Of a stretch of 58,916 bases of DNA, positions 1 through 10,455 are shown in pieces. Every line of letters starts with the position of its first letter. Positions within the stretch are counted from its first letter, which is position 1. A model generated the notes under the pieces. The model saw only the letters and a list, made by a program, of their open reading frames with translations, did not search any database and was not told the origin of the DNA. The position numbers and the translations under genes were made by a program. The stretch is from a virus. The stretch is taken from positions 1 to 58,916 of the IMG/VR virus record IMGVR_UViG_3300009285_006111; one strand, given 5' to 3'.

Positions 1-802
1 ATCCCGGCAATACTGATGCGGGTAGCTGTCTCGTCTCAACGGCACGATACAGTTGTTCCAAAGTCGGCTTTACGCCGCCGAAATACTGGGCTGCTGCTTC
101 CAGCGCCTGCAACTCCGTTCGAGGAACTGTTGGGTTCCCGTGAGTAAGAGTTGCCACGTTTGGAGGAGTCAAGTCCCCAGCACGTTGAGCAATCGCGTTC
201 GGGTCCAAGGATTCGCTGCCCTTCTTTAAGGTATCAAGCTGAGCCTGGATTGCCGACAACTTACCGTCGTACTCAGTGATCGTCTTACGTTCCTGAGCAC
301 GTACTGCCTGCAGTCCATTCCATCCACTATCAGCAAGGTCCTGTAGGGACCCACTGGTGTTTAGACTGGTTACAGGAACGCCCAGTGCGGTAAATTGCTG
401 CAGATAACCAGCCGCTGCCTGGGCATCTGCCGCTTGCTGCTGTATTGCGCGCATTCGAAACTCGCGCTCTTCTACTAACTTAGAAAGGCGAGAGTTATCG
501 TAACGCAACGCTTCGGCTTCTTCCATTCCGGCCATCTTCTCCCGGTGGTAAGCCTCTTCCCATCGTGCCTTCTCTTCTTCAGATTGTGCACTTAGAGAGT
601 TGATCTGCCCTTGATACGTGCTTTGCAGCCGTCTCAGGTTTCGATCATTCTCAGTCTTCATCGCGTTAAGAGAAGTCTGAGTTGCTTCAAGTGTGCTCTT
701 AAGTTCCGCCGCTTGAGCTGCCCAGTCTACCTTGTCCGCGGCTTCGCCGCCTACGGGCTGTGTGCCCGGTGCGGCAGAATTGGCTACCATTTCTGGCTCC
801 AT
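1..802 (-). CDS. Scaffold-like coiled-coil protein (partial, runs off left edge)
   Basis: The reading frame is open from an ATG at 802 to the window edge, giving about 267 residues without a stop. The start is supported by GGAGG five bases upstream. After an Ala/Pro/Gly-rich N-terminus, the middle is rich in Glu, Lys, Gln and Ala with heptad-like spacing (EEEKARWEEAY, LSKLVEEREFRMRAIQQQ), as in phage scaffolding proteins. It has its own promoter (888-917) and follows the giant virion gene, where a scaffold/capsid pair would be expected. The scaffold role is inference from composition and position; the capsid gene would lie beyond the edge. Confidence 0.6.
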   Translation of the reverse strand, partial: MEPEMVANSAAPGTQPVGGEAADKVDWAAQAAELKSTLEATQTSLNAMKTENDRNLRRLQSTYQGQINSLSAQSEEEKARWEEAYHREKMAGMEEAEALRYDNSRLSKLVEEREFRMRAIQQQAADAQAAAGYLQQFTALGVPVTSLNTSGSLQDLADSGWNGLQAVRAQERKTITEYDGKLSAIQAQLDTLKKGSESLDPNAIAQRAGDLTPPNVATLTHGNPTVPRTELQALEAAAQYFGGVKPTLEQLYRAVETRQLPASVLPG

Positions 803-887
803 TCTTACCTCCACGGACGGCTAAAGGGTGCCGTCTACCATTAGATTGTTGTACGTAAAAATAGCGAGCTTTACGCCCACTGTCCTA

Positions 888-917
888 ATAATACCAAAAC
901 GAACCATCCCATGTCAA
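888..917 (-). promoter_or_regulatory. Sigma-70 type promoter for the scaffold-like gene
   Basis: Reading leftward, TTGACA (917-912) and TATTAT (893-888) are separated by 18 bp, about 85 bp upstream of the 802 start. It sits in the only sizeable gap of the head region. Confidence 0.6.
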
Positions 918-920
918 GTG

Positions 921-3900
921 CTAGACCTTCGTAACTACGCCGCCGCCCCCACCCTTTGTTGCAGCCTTCTGGCTCTCGGCAATAAGTTCGGCTATGTAAG
1001 CGGCCCATTCCCCTGCCTTTACGGCCCCCAAGTAGGCCAAAGCTGGACCAGATAGCGGCTTACCCTCAGCCTTTAGGTCCACGATCTCATTCAATACACC
1101 CTTTGGAGTACCCTTGCCGAACCCAGCCGGCCAGAACGGAGACCCTGCTACGCCGCCAGAACCCAAGATTCGAGGATCGGCCAGCCGATTAGTATCATAG
1201 GTAGAGCGATAACCCTGCCCCACCATTGTTTCTCTTGGAGTAAAGCTACCACCCCCACCACCACTAAAGGAAGTCTGTCTTCGGCCTCCACCGCCACCAC
1301 CCCCACCAGAAGTTCCACGCTTCTCTGCGCCTTCTCCGGCCAAGCCAGTCTGGGTTGTGTAGGCTTCTGGATTGTAGTACTTAGCCCAAAGTTGGTTGTC
1401 TTCGCCATAGGCGTCTCGCATATCGTAGTATTCGTCAATCTCTGGGTTGTCCTTTCTGTATGCCTTTTTATCGGCTCCAGATAGAACGCCATATACAGCC
1501 AATAGGTGTCGGAAATCCTCACCGAAGGTATTGGTTATTCCCTTCCAGAAATCATCGTTTAGCCGCTTGGCCGCTCCCCACTCGACTAACTGTGCCTGAG
1601 TGGGTGTACCTACTCCCATGGCCTCGGCAGTCTTCTTGACTATGCCATGCAACTCTTGAAGCTTAGCGTAGTCCTCAAACCCGCCGCCGGTTTCATACCA
1701 AGCAGTAATGCTGTCAGTCTCACCGCCCGCCTTTACGAAAGCTTCCTTGAATACATCGAAGTTCTCGCCCGGGCCGATCGCTGCCAACATTTCCCACACT
1801 TCGCTTTCTACAACTCCCCGTTCACTATTCGGAAGATTTCTTTCCTCAATAGTCTTTAGGGATGTAGCACCAAAGACTTCCGCCAACTGCGCTGGCGTAA
1901 ACTTACCCTCTGGGTAATTCTCCAATATCCATCGTTGAAGTTCTGGTAGCCCAAGACCCTTAGCCTTTTCTAACCATTCTTGCTCAGCAGTTTCTTGCTC
2001 ATAAGAGTTCAAAGATTCCCATTCTTTCTGCTTAGCCATATATGGGTCCCACTGTAGAGCCTTGAATGCGTTATTCATGGCCTCAAATGCCGTATCGTTC
2101 TTTAAGCGATATGCGTCATAGCCTTCGGCATTTGTCTGCTTCAATAGTCCTTTAACCACGGCCTCCGGTACGATTATTCGATGGCCCGGAATCTCTAATG
2201 GATTCTCGCCATCCTCAAAACCAGCGCGACCCGCAACTTCGTGAACCAAGAATGCGCCAGCTAGATCGGTTCCGACTCCAGGTAAGTCTTCCTTCCACGC
2301 CTCTACGCGCGCAACCCAACTGTCATATGGTTCCTCATCTTCAACATACCACTTAGGCATCGTGGCATCAATGTAACTCCACCACATCCGTTCAAAGTTA
2401 TCTGCAATCGTCTTTTCAGTCTTGTAGCCAACGATCCAATCTCGCTGTGCCACAGCATAAGCAGGATGATCGTCCAGAGCCTTGCGGGTACGGAAATAGT
2501 TCTTAAAGCAGGTTCGGCGTACCGCGGAGTCTGAACCAATACCGCCGCTAAGCTGACACTCATTAAGCTGATCGTGTGCCAAGGCCAAGGAATCATAGTA
2601 GGCTTGAGTGACTTCATTCTCATGAATTCTCTGAGCCATGAGTTCAATACGCTCTTGTCCATAAGCCTGTCCGCCGCCCTGCGTCTCTACCCAACGTGAA
2701 GCGCCATAAAGCTGAGAAACCCACCCCTCTGGGGTTTCCCACTTCATATTCTGGTAAATCTCCATACGAGTCTCTGGTACAGGATCAAGTTGGAAGATCG
2801 CGGTACCAGTTACGTTATTAATAGAATCCTTCAAGAAGTTAAGGTTATCTCGAACCGCCATGAGCTGAGCTTCGGCGTCTGAAAATTCCTTTGGATAGAT
2901 TCCAGTAAAGAAGCCCAGAAGCTGTGAGTAGTACTGGGTTTGCTCGATATGGTCGCGAGCCGCTATCCATCGAGGATTTTCTCGATTACGTGTAATGTGT
3001 TCTTTATCAAAGGTCGGCGCACCAAATTCATCATAGCCAGTAACCACGAAACCAAGAGCATTGTAAATCTCGCTCTGCACTTTGGCAAGATTATCTGGAT
3101 TCTCCGTAAGCTCCTGCAGGGCGCGCATATATATTTCCTGTTCTACCAAGAAGTCCATCCATCCTACATCCTCAGTAAACAGGCCAGGGTCTCCTGGGTA
3201 ACGAGACTGGCGAAGCGCGCGTCGAATGTCCCGCTGAATCCATGGAGGAACTACCACATCCACTTGTGAAATCAAAGAGCCCACAGGGTATCTCTGAGTA
3301 TCAAGCATTCCTCCCTGAATCAAGAGGAATTGAATCCATGGGGCCGGTCGGAAACCAAACATCTGTCCATACTCGTAAGCATAGTTAAGAGCCTCTTCAT
3401 ATGGTCCAATGTTGTCAGGAAACTCTCCAGCATATGGAGAAGGCCGCGGCAATACGTATTTACCCGAAGAAAAGTATATTGGGTTGAACCATAGATCAGT
3501 ACCGGGCAATCGAAAGTATCCGTATAGGCTGCGCAATGGTCGGCCTGCACTATCGGTCGCACCGTTGTCAATCTGGTGCTTGCGTTGGGTTCTCTGATAT
3601 CGACTCCACCACGCCAAATATTCTGGGTGCTGCGCAAAAGCCTTAATCCAAAATATCGGTCCACGACTCTGGAACATCCAGAATGGGGAGACAGATTTTA
3701 TCATGTTGTCAATACGATAGTTCCTACCGTATTCCAACATCCGGTCCTGCGTAAACTTAACTGCCCCCTCAAATGTGTCTGTGCCCGTGGCAGCATTAGT
3801 CATCGCTGAAAGTTCTTCTAGACGGCCTGGATTAACATCCGCAATTGCCTTGGTTCCATCCATAGCAACGTCGTGTGCCGCTCCCTTTCGCCAAATAGCC

Positions 3901-6900
3901 TCATCAAGGATTCCCCGAATAAGCGTTCTCTGGTCGGCTGGGATGTTGGCAAAATCCATTGTGCCGTCAGCGAGGCCCTTTACTATGCCCTGCTTCAGTT
4001 CTTCCAAGCTTCTTGTAAGCGCCGATCTCTGGGCAGTGATGTCATTCGTAATTCGCAACCAGGACTGAATACCGTCAGATAGCATCCAGCGAGGGATCGG
4101 ACCCGCCGCGTGCCCCACTAATTCTGGGGGCAGAGTAGCGATGTCAATAGACACGGCCAGGGCTCGGGCTTCGTCCTGTAGGCGACGTAGGGCTCCAATG
4201 GTATCTTGATGTACGGGAGGTGCCGCTGCTTCTGTAATCCCTCGTCGTAAAGCATCATTTAGTGCGCCCTGTTCTGCTCTTGCCCATTGAAGTTCTGAAG
4301 AGCCCGCTGGCATGTCAAAGATTTCACTTGTTATTTGCGCTAAACGAGTTTCTATTTGCGATCTGGACATGTATCCAGAAGCATATCTTCCTAATGCTTC
4401 ACCCTGAACAAATAATTGATCTGAAAGGCCACTTAGACGAGCAACTTCTTGTTCTAAGAAGTCAATGAATCCCTGACGAGTTTGAGTGGCTTCTGCCCCC
4501 CAGCGACTTCGTAGCGACTCTCCACCATCATCAGCCTGAGTAGCGAAGGCTTCCCACAAGTTATCTGCGTGTTGAGTAGCATCGTCAATAACCTGCCCGG
4601 CGTTCTCTCCAAACTCCTTAGCCACAACCTTTGCTACGTCCGCGGTGGTCTGAGCCGCGCTAGTAGACGCTACATGCTGTGCAGTAAAGGCGGCGTTAAA
4701 GGCCGCTTCCGCGTTCTTGATAGTTACGTTTCTTCCAAAGAAGCTTTGAATCAGGTGTTTGCGTAGGTACACCGTACCCCGCCAAGAACTAAAAGACACA
4801 CGCGTACCCGCGCCTGCGTCGGTTAGACGAATAGCCCGCAGTGCCCCATTCTCAAAGTCTAGGTCAACGCCAGCCTTAAACAGGATGTCTCGAAGACCCG
4901 GCACTTCCACGATCTCTCCCCGGAGAGCGGCTTCGATAGCCTCATCATTGAAAGTGATGATGGCTTCGTAAACTTGCTGACCAAGGCGATCAAAATGTTC
5001 CCACGCCGCTGCTCGAAGAGGACCTGGATCAAGTCTTAAGGGACCAGGGAAGACGCGCAGGAAAAACTTCTTAACATTATCTCGAATGAGACGAAGTTGT
5101 GCATCATGATGCAACAGAGCTTTAGCAACTGCAAGGTTTTGTGTGCCCTTTGCAAGTGCCTCAGCGGTCCCAGCCGCCGTGTCTATGGCTTCAGAGATTT
5201 GTCGTTCGGCATCGAATAGCCGGGCGGTAGACTCACGTTGCAGTTCTCCAAGGCGGTAGTAATCCTCGCTCATGGTGTAGACAATCTTCTTGCCTACTCG
5301 CATTTGCTCGGTAGTTACGGTTAGTTCCTCACCTTCCAGTCCTAGGCGTACTTCTCCTTCCTGTACGCCGAGCCGAACGCCGCCGGACCCACGAGTACGT
5401 ACGGCATCCCGAGCTTCCTCGGGAGTCATCTTTACCCAAGTCTGCTCGCCGTCGCCAAGCCCCATGCGAAATTCATGTCCAGGTTCGAATACTTCACCAT
5501 CCTTTACTGGACGCCACCAATCATCACCAACACGAACCGCACCACTGCGCGTTCGGTCAATAACTACTGGTTCTACTACTCCAGGGATTGGTCGTGTAGT
5601 GCCCGCAGTGCCGCCCGGTCGCATATCATCAGCAAGCGATCTTAGGGCTGGGTCATTACTACGATCAACTAACTCTGAGTTGATCTTGTAGATTGCCTCA
5701 TCTACATACTCTGTGACGGCTTGAACTCTGCCTTCTGGCTTTACCTTGCGCAGTACATCTTCAATATCCTCGACAATAGGCCGGAAGATGAGCGCCCGCA
5801 TCCGGCGGTCCACTCCGTTCTTTTGAAGTATATCTTCCCAGTTATCTGGAAGTATCTGCGAGAATAAACGCTCGCTTCGTCTACCTGAGCCACCCAGTAT
5901 GTTCATAAACTCTGCGGCTTTCTCTACATCATCAGCGGACGCTAACCATGCTTTACGAAAAGCAGAAATGGTATCGGGAGTCGCACCCAGTTGAACCATG
6001 TCATCGACGATCTTCTCCAAATTAAACTGATCCATTGTCCAGAATACAGAATCAAACTTCTGGATAGACAATCTAGTTCGAAGCCCGAATTCTATCAGTG
6101 CATTTGTATTGACTGCCCCACGCGCTAGAATGTTCTTGGTCATACCTACTTGATCCCAAGACCAGCGCAAAATCTTCTGCAACAAGTTATCTGTTGCGCT
6201 GCGCGCCTGCCGTACTGCTCTCTTCTCTGCAATAATTTGTCGCCGAGCGTCAGTTAGAAGACTTAGTGGACCATACTTAAACCGTTGGCCCTGCAGTGCT
6301 CTCTCCACAATGGGTTCAACGTAATCTAATTCCCCTTCTAGTTCGTGGATAGCACGACTAAATGCCGTCTTAAATTCTTCTCGAAGAAGATTACGACCAA
6401 GCAATCGACGAGTATTGATGCTATGTAGAGTGCCCATGTCATCATACAACTTACCGCCCGAGAGCAAGAAACGTACAGTAGAATCCAGGTAGTTAATAGC
6501 CGTCCAGCCCGGACGCAATCCCAACCACCACTCAAACAAGTGGTTTCTGAATCCGTAGAACAGTTTAAACGCGCCGCGACCCAACTCCATGTCGCCTTCC
6601 ATATTCACGCCAATGCGCTTCATAAACTGCCAAATAGGGTTGTCGTCCAAAGTCTCTGGACCTAGCTTTGTTTCATGCAATCGTCTATAGACAGTTTCAA
6701 AGTTCTGTGCAAACTCACCAGCAACGAGACGTGGCTTAGATGCGATTTCTTCTGCAATAGCCTTAGCCTTACTTACCTGCTGAGCTACTGGCAGATTAGG
6801 GAAATCTCGAATGGTGTCCCGGATCGCACGGTCATAACTGCGCTGAAAGATGATGTTATAGGCATCGTCAATAAGTTGTCCCCAGTTGTCTGGGTTAATG

Positions 6901-8999
6901 CGCTGCATCCATGCTTCGGACATATTAGGATTGTATAAGTCCTGTAAACCGCGCGCAAGAACTTGCCATCTTCGCGTCACACTCGCAGGTAATTCTGCGA
7001 TTGCGTCTGGGTTGCCTTTAGCAGCCGAAGCCAAAACTTCAATCATCTGGTCTAAACCACGGGTTGTACCAATAGGCCCTGTCAAGGTTTGTTCAGTACC
7101 TTGCGCCAGCTTCTGAATCAAGTTACTTGCATTTCTCTTATAAACTCCAGCAACAGAGCTATGAGCCTCTGCAAAGAAGAAATCTAGCACAGTTCTGATG
7201 GGCTTAGTCTCAAGCACGCCCGTAGACCTAACCGCCCGGCCACCTAGTCTAAATAGATCACCGATTCCTCCACCCACCTCTGAAAGAATCTTTTTCCCTG
7301 TGCCAATGCCCATGAAGTTGGATATGTCGAAAGCAATACCCATGGCAAGGTTTACGCCCGCATGTTCGTAATTATCTCGTATGGTACGAATTACGCGCGG
7401 GTCTAGTGGACCCATATTCTCAAGTTCCGCTATAGCCACGGCCTTAAGGAAGGCTTCCTCTCTCCAAGGCTCATCCAGTCTAGACCACATAAAGAATGGG
7501 CTATACCAATGTGCCGCGCGAAGTTCAAGCTGCTTAGCCTCGGTCATAAGGCTAACTGCTAATCCCCCCTTTCCTTCTGCCAGAGCAGCATGCGCCTGCG
7601 ACTCTAAATTCGACTTCTCATGGAGAGCTTCCTTGCGGGTCTCTTCCATTCTATCTCTATCCCGATTACTTCTCGCTAAGGCCTCTTGTTGTAACCCAGG
7701 TTCAGCGTTAAAGATGCCCTGAACGTAGGCATCAAACTCTTCATCAGAGTCAAAGGTATCTCGATAAATCCCCATGTCCCCAACTCGACCACTTAAGCCT
7801 CCGCGGCTATAAATGGCAAGCATGGTTTCCATAGAGCGGTCGAACTCACCCCGCCAATAATCTGGGGGAGTAACCCAAGTAATCTCATCGGCCCGTCCAC
7901 TAGCGATGAGTGTGTCTATTTCATCTTCTGTATACTTAGTGTTCGTGTCTTTATCAACGCCATATGGCTTAATCTCTTGTCCAAATATGCCCGCGCCAAC
8001 CTCTCGCATATTGGCATACTCATATCCTAAGCCGGTAACAAATACCTTCCCAAGACTTGTAATACCGGCCCACGCCAACTCCATGTGAGAAATACCCGGA
8101 CGCCCTTCCTCTGATTCTCGGGTTGTAACATTGGCTAAACCGCGAACTGGCTCTTCCAATAGTCTAAGGGCATCAAAAGCACTTTCCCACCAAGCAAGTT
8201 TCAGTGGAGTAGGTTGTGGAACATCATGCAGAGTAGGAACAAACGCGGTGTCTTGGGGTAGATTTCTAGTAATAGAATCCTGCCACATTTGAGTACCACC
8301 AGCATCATAGGCACCAAGCTCAATTCCTTGCAGCTTCTGCTCTACTCCCATTATGTACAAATCTTGGCGCTCTTGTAGAGTCAGGGGCTTAATGAAATCA
8401 TTCTCGATCATTCCCATTGTGTAGGAAATGCCGGTGTCTTCTATAGACCATGTTTGCTGCTTAGGGTCCCAGAATAGGGGCATGCCGGTCGGATCAGTGG
8501 TTGGGTACGGATCATTATTCTCATCAAAACCCAGGAATACAATATTTCCGTACTCCGGCCACTTCTGCTCTGCGTGTCTCCAGATAGGCAAAATCTGACG
8601 CGTCTCTTCTGCGGCATTAACAGTATCCGCAAATGCGTCAGTATTCCAGAAATCTTCTCTCTCTAGTGTAGGTACTCGGGGGTCTTCTACTCTATCTGGC
8701 AGCACCAAGGTCATACCTGGGTGCAATACTTGACGGCCCGGGTTAGAACCCTGAAGGTCTACCTTGTACCGCTCGTCTCCATATATTCGAAGAGCGATAG
8801 AACCCCAAGAATCACCAGGGGTAACGAAGTAGATATCACTACCTTCGTTACTCTGGCGAGGGGGCAAATCTCCGCCGCCGCCTCCCCCGAATGCCGGTTG
8901 TCTGCCCGTTATAGCTGAGGCACGACTAAAGACATCTTCGGGACTAGTGGTAGAAAATGATGGCGGAGGTGGGGTAGAAGTTGGAGGATAGGTTGGCAA
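921..8999 (-). CDS. Giant 2692-residue LysM-containing virion protein
   Basis: One uninterrupted frame of 2692 codons. A LysM-like domain lies near residues 54-102 (VTPGDSWGSIALRIYGDE, then NPG and LVLP), suggesting peptidoglycan contact. The middle is predominantly helical with aromatic-rich stretches such as SPFWMFQSRGPIFWIKAF. The C-terminus holds two poly-Gly runs. The start is a TTG directly after the TAA of the upstream gene, with GAGGG just before it. It lies between the portal block and the scaffold-like gene. Such giant proteins are usually packaged in the head and ejected with DNA, or sit in the tail as lysins; which applies here is inference. I saw no catalytic lysozyme or protease motif. 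Confidence 0.75.
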   Translation of the reverse strand: MPTYPPTSTPPPPSFSTTSPEDVFSRASAITGRQPAFGGGGGGDLPPRQSNEGSDIYFVTPGDSWGSIALRIYGDERYKVDLQGSNPGRQVLHPGMTLVLPDRVEDPRVPTLEREDFWNTDAFADTVNAAEETRQILPIWRHAEQKWPEYGNIVFLGFDENNDPYPTTDPTGMPLFWDPKQQTWSIEDTGISYTMGMIENDFIKPLTLQERQDLYIMGVEQKLQGIELGAYDAGGTQMWQDSITRNLPQDTAFVPTLHDVPQPTPLKLAWWESAFDALRLLEEPVRGLANVTTRESEEGRPGISHMELAWAGITSLGKVFVTGLGYEYANMREVGAGIFGQEIKPYGVDKDTNTKYTEDEIDTLIASGRADEITWVTPPDYWRGEFDRSMETMLAIYSRGGLSGRVGDMGIYRDTFDSDEEFDAYVQGIFNAEPGLQQEALARSNRDRDRMEETRKEALHEKSNLESQAHAALAEGKGGLAVSLMTEAKQLELRAAHWYSPFFMWSRLDEPWREEAFLKAVAIAELENMGPLDPRVIRTIRDNYEHAGVNLAMGIAFDISNFMGIGTGKKILSEVGGGIGDLFRLGGRAVRSTGVLETKPIRTVLDFFFAEAHSSVAGVYKRNASNLIQKLAQGTEQTLTGPIGTTRGLDQMIEVLASAAKGNPDAIAELPASVTRRWQVLARGLQDLYNPNMSEAWMQRINPDNWGQLIDDAYNIIFQRSYDRAIRDTIRDFPNLPVAQQVSKAKAIAEEIASKPRLVAGEFAQNFETVYRRLHETKLGPETLDDNPIWQFMKRIGVNMEGDMELGRGAFKLFYGFRNHLFEWWLGLRPGWTAINYLDSTVRFLLSGGKLYDDMGTLHSINTRRLLGRNLLREEFKTAFSRAIHELEGELDYVEPIVERALQGQRFKYGPLSLLTDARRQIIAEKRAVRQARSATDNLLQKILRWSWDQVGMTKNILARGAVNTNALIEFGLRTRLSIQKFDSVFWTMDQFNLEKIVDDMVQLGATPDTISAFRKAWLASADDVEKAAEFMNILGGSGRRSERLFSQILPDNWEDILQKNGVDRRMRALIFRPIVEDIEDVLRKVKPEGRVQAVTEYVDEAIYKINSELVDRSNDPALRSLADDMRPGGTAGTTRPIPGVVEPVVIDRTRSGAVRVGDDWWRPVKDGEVFEPGHEFRMGLGDGEQTWVKMTPEEARDAVRTRGSGGVRLGVQEGEVRLGLEGEELTVTTEQMRVGKKIVYTMSEDYYRLGELQRESTARLFDAERQISEAIDTAAGTAEALAKGTQNLAVAKALLHHDAQLRLIRDNVKKFFLRVFPGPLRLDPGPLRAAAWEHFDRLGQQVYEAIITFNDEAIEAALRGEIVEVPGLRDILFKAGVDLDFENGALRAIRLTDAGAGTRVSFSSWRGTVYLRKHLIQSFFGRNVTIKNAEAAFNAAFTAQHVASTSAAQTTADVAKVVAKEFGENAGQVIDDATQHADNLWEAFATQADDGGESLRSRWGAEATQTRQGFIDFLEQEVARLSGLSDQLFVQGEALGRYASGYMSRSQIETRLAQITSEIFDMPAGSSELQWARAEQGALNDALRRGITEAAAPPVHQDTIGALRRLQDEARALAVSIDIATLPPELVGHAAGPIPRWMLSDGIQSWLRITNDITAQRSALTRSLEELKQGIVKGLADGTMDFANIPADQRTLIRGILDEAIWRKGAAHDVAMDGTKAIADVNPGRLEELSAMTNAATGTDTFEGAVKFTQDRMLEYGRNYRIDNMIKSVSPFWMFQSRGPIFWIKAFAQHPEYLAWWSRYQRTQRKHQIDNGATDSAGRPLRSLYGYFRLPGTDLWFNPIYFSSGKYVLPRPSPYAGEFPDNIGPYEEALNYAYEYGQMFGFRPAPWIQFLLIQGGMLDTQRYPVGSLISQVDVVVPPWIQRDIRRALRQSRYPGDPGLFTEDVGWMDFLVEQEIYMRALQELTENPDNLAKVQSEIYNALGFVVTGYDEFGAPTFDKEHITRNRENPRWIAARDHIEQTQYYSQLLGFFTGIYPKEFSDAEAQLMAVRDNLNFLKDSINNVTGTAIFQLDPVPETRMEIYQNMKWETPEGWVSQLYGASRWVETQGGGQAYGQERIELMAQRIHENEVTQAYYDSLALAHDQLNECQLSGGIGSDSAVRRTCFKNYFRTRKALDDHPAYAVAQRDWIVGYKTEKTIADNFERMWWSYIDATMPKWYVEDEEPYDSWVARVEAWKEDLPGVGTDLAGAFLVHEVAGRAGFEDGENPLEIPGHRIIVPEAVVKGLLKQTNAEGYDAYRLKNDTAFEAMNNAFKALQWDPYMAKQKEWESLNSYEQETAEQEWLEKAKGLGLPELQRWILENYPEGKFTPAQLAEVFGATSLKTIEERNLPNSERGVVESEVWEMLAAIGPGENFDVFKEAFVKAGGETDSITAWYETGGGFEDYAKLQELHGIVKKTAEAMGVGTPTQAQLVEWGAAKRLNDDFWKGITNTFGEDFRHLLAVYGVLSGADKKAYRKDNPEIDEYYDMRDAYGEDNQLWAKYYNPEAYTTQTGLAGEGAEKRGTSGGGGGGGGRRQTSFSGGGGGSFTPRETMVGQGYRSTYDTNRLADPRILGSGGVAGSPFWPAGFGKGTPKGVLNEIVDLKAEGKPLSGPALAYLGAVKAGEWAAYIAELIAESQKAATKGGGGGVVTKV

Positions 9000-9266
9000 T
9001 TAGCCCTCGATTATTGATTCAGCACCTATTTCTAAATCCATGGCCTGCTCTTCGGCAGCCTTAATTCTTGGTCTACCTCTCGGTGCCAGAGGCTTTGGAG
9101 GATTTGGCACATATGCTGGGTCTTCTAGGGCCTCTCGAATAAACAAAACGTAGAACTTGTTATTCTCTTTATATAGTTTATCAACAGCCCATCCCTCTCG
9201 GGACCACTTGTTGCAAACTATATCAACCTCTCCAGCGCCTATACTTGCAAACTTATACTCTTTCAT
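9000..9266 (-). CDS. Small protein with AT-hook-like motif
   Basis: 88 residues with AAGGAG upstream of the ATG. The N-terminal half looks like a compact alpha/beta fold (YKFASIGAGEVDIVCNKW, then FYVLFIREAL). The C-terminal half contains LAPRGRPRIKAAE, which matches the GRP core of an AT-hook. It is coupled directly to the giant gene's TTG start. A DNA-binding role is suggested only by that motif; family not recognised. Confidence 0.65.
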   Translation of the reverse strand: MKEYKFASIGAGEVDIVCNKWSREGWAVDKLYKENNKFYVLFIREALEDPAYVPNPPKPLAPRGRPRIKAAEEQAMDLEIGAESIIEG

Positions 9267-9275
9267 GTTATCTCC

Positions 9276-10247
9276 TTAGAAGTATCTAGGGTTGGGCGGA
9301 CGAATCAAATCACCAAACTTGTTTCGAACCTGTCCGGTTAGGGAACCGGCAGAAAAGAACGGATTAACAAAGCTTCGAGCTAACGGCCCGAACGCACTTA
9401 ATTCTCTACTCTCAGTCTGTGCCAACATCGGATCAAGAGCCGATAACAATTGTCCTTGCTGAGTCTCAGTTAGTTGAGAAGCTCCAGAAGTCAACCTGTA
9501 GTCTTTAACAGTATCTGCTAGACCCCGCAAGAAGTTGTACCCCGGCCCAAAGTCATCCGGGCTCTTTCCAGAAATACTCAAAAGCTCATCAAATGCAGTC
9601 AATGCGTTCTGTGCGCGTTCCCCAGTGAAGAATTGAGTACGAAGTTGGGGGGTAATTTCTGTGGCTGGCTGAAGTCCTTCTAAGAGTTCTGGATTCAAGT
9701 GCGAGAACTGTGTAGGGTTAGATTGATAGAGGTTCGTCGCCACGGTTCTCTGGTCTTCTGGACTCAAAAACGGAATCAGCAAGTTAGAAAGAGTCTGGTA
9801 TTCCGATACTGGGTTTATGACATCCGGTGCCAAAGCCTTCCACCACTCAGGCGCGCTCGCGATCTGGTGCTCGTATGGACTAAATGTAGCAGATATCGGA
9901 GCAAGCGGGCCGGCGGGACCAATATCCTGGATAAACCCACCACCGCCGCCACTACTCCCCGATTGAGTAGATGTTGATGTACCCGATCCAAAGAATTCCT
10001 CAATAAACTGATCGTAAGTATATCCTGCGCCCATAATCTCGGCTAATGCCTGCTGCTGAGACTCGGGTGTTGAATATCCTAAGTCAAGAAGGTAAGGATC
10101 AGGAAGCGGCTGGTCGTCGGGCCAGCTACCTGGAACAGCACCACCAGAACCTCCTACTTGAGTTGATCCTCCATAAGCATCAATTATACCTTGTTGTGTT
10201 TGGGGATCGAGATACTGCCAAACCTGATCGCTAATTCCGTAGGGCAC
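9276..10247 (-). CDS. Uncharacterised head-region protein, 323 aa
   Basis: Contains a Ser/Thr/Gly-rich flexible segment (about residues 92-108, GTSTSTQSGSSGGGGGF) between two mostly helical parts. It lies between the small portal-linked protein and the giant protein. No catalytic motif or membrane segment is visible. A minor head protein is plausible from position alone. Confidence 0.7.
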   Translation of the reverse strand: MPYGISDQVWQYLDPQTQQGIIDAYGGSTQVGGSGGAVPGSWPDDQPLPDPYLLDLGYSTPESQQQALAEIMGAGYTYDQFIEEFFGSGTSTSTQSGSSGGGGGFIQDIGPAGPLAPISATFSPYEHQIASAPEWWKALAPDVINPVSEYQTLSNLLIPFLSPEDQRTVATNLYQSNPTQFSHLNPELLEGLQPATEITPQLRTQFFTGERAQNALTAFDELLSISGKSPDDFGPGYNFLRGLADTVKDYRLTSGASQLTETQQGQLLSALDPMLAQTESRELSAFGPLARSFVNPFFSAGSLTGQVRNKFGDLIRPPNPRYF

Positions 10248-10248
10248 G

Positions 10249-10455
10249 TTACTTTCTCCCGAACAGACGTGGAATGCCCGCTCGTTTAGCTTCCATTACT
10301 CTAATGTACCGCTGAACATGGTCAAATCCAAAACGACGTTGTAGTGCCCGGAAGTGTGTATTTTGCAATTTGCTGTACTGAATCAACGCTGGGTCGGTCT
10401 CCGCCCCAACGCGATCCAACGTGTTCTTCATTGCCTGCTCAAATGGATTACCCAA
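10249..10455 (-). CDS. Small basic protein next to portal
   Basis: 68 residues, helical, with a basic C-terminus (MEAKRAGIPRLFGRK). It overlaps the end of the portal gene by 8 bases, indicating translational coupling. Family not recognised. Confidence 0.6.
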   Translation of the reverse strand: MGNPFEQAMKNTLDRVGAETDPALIQYSKLQNTHFRALQRRFGFDHVQRYIRVMEAKRAGIPRLFGRK

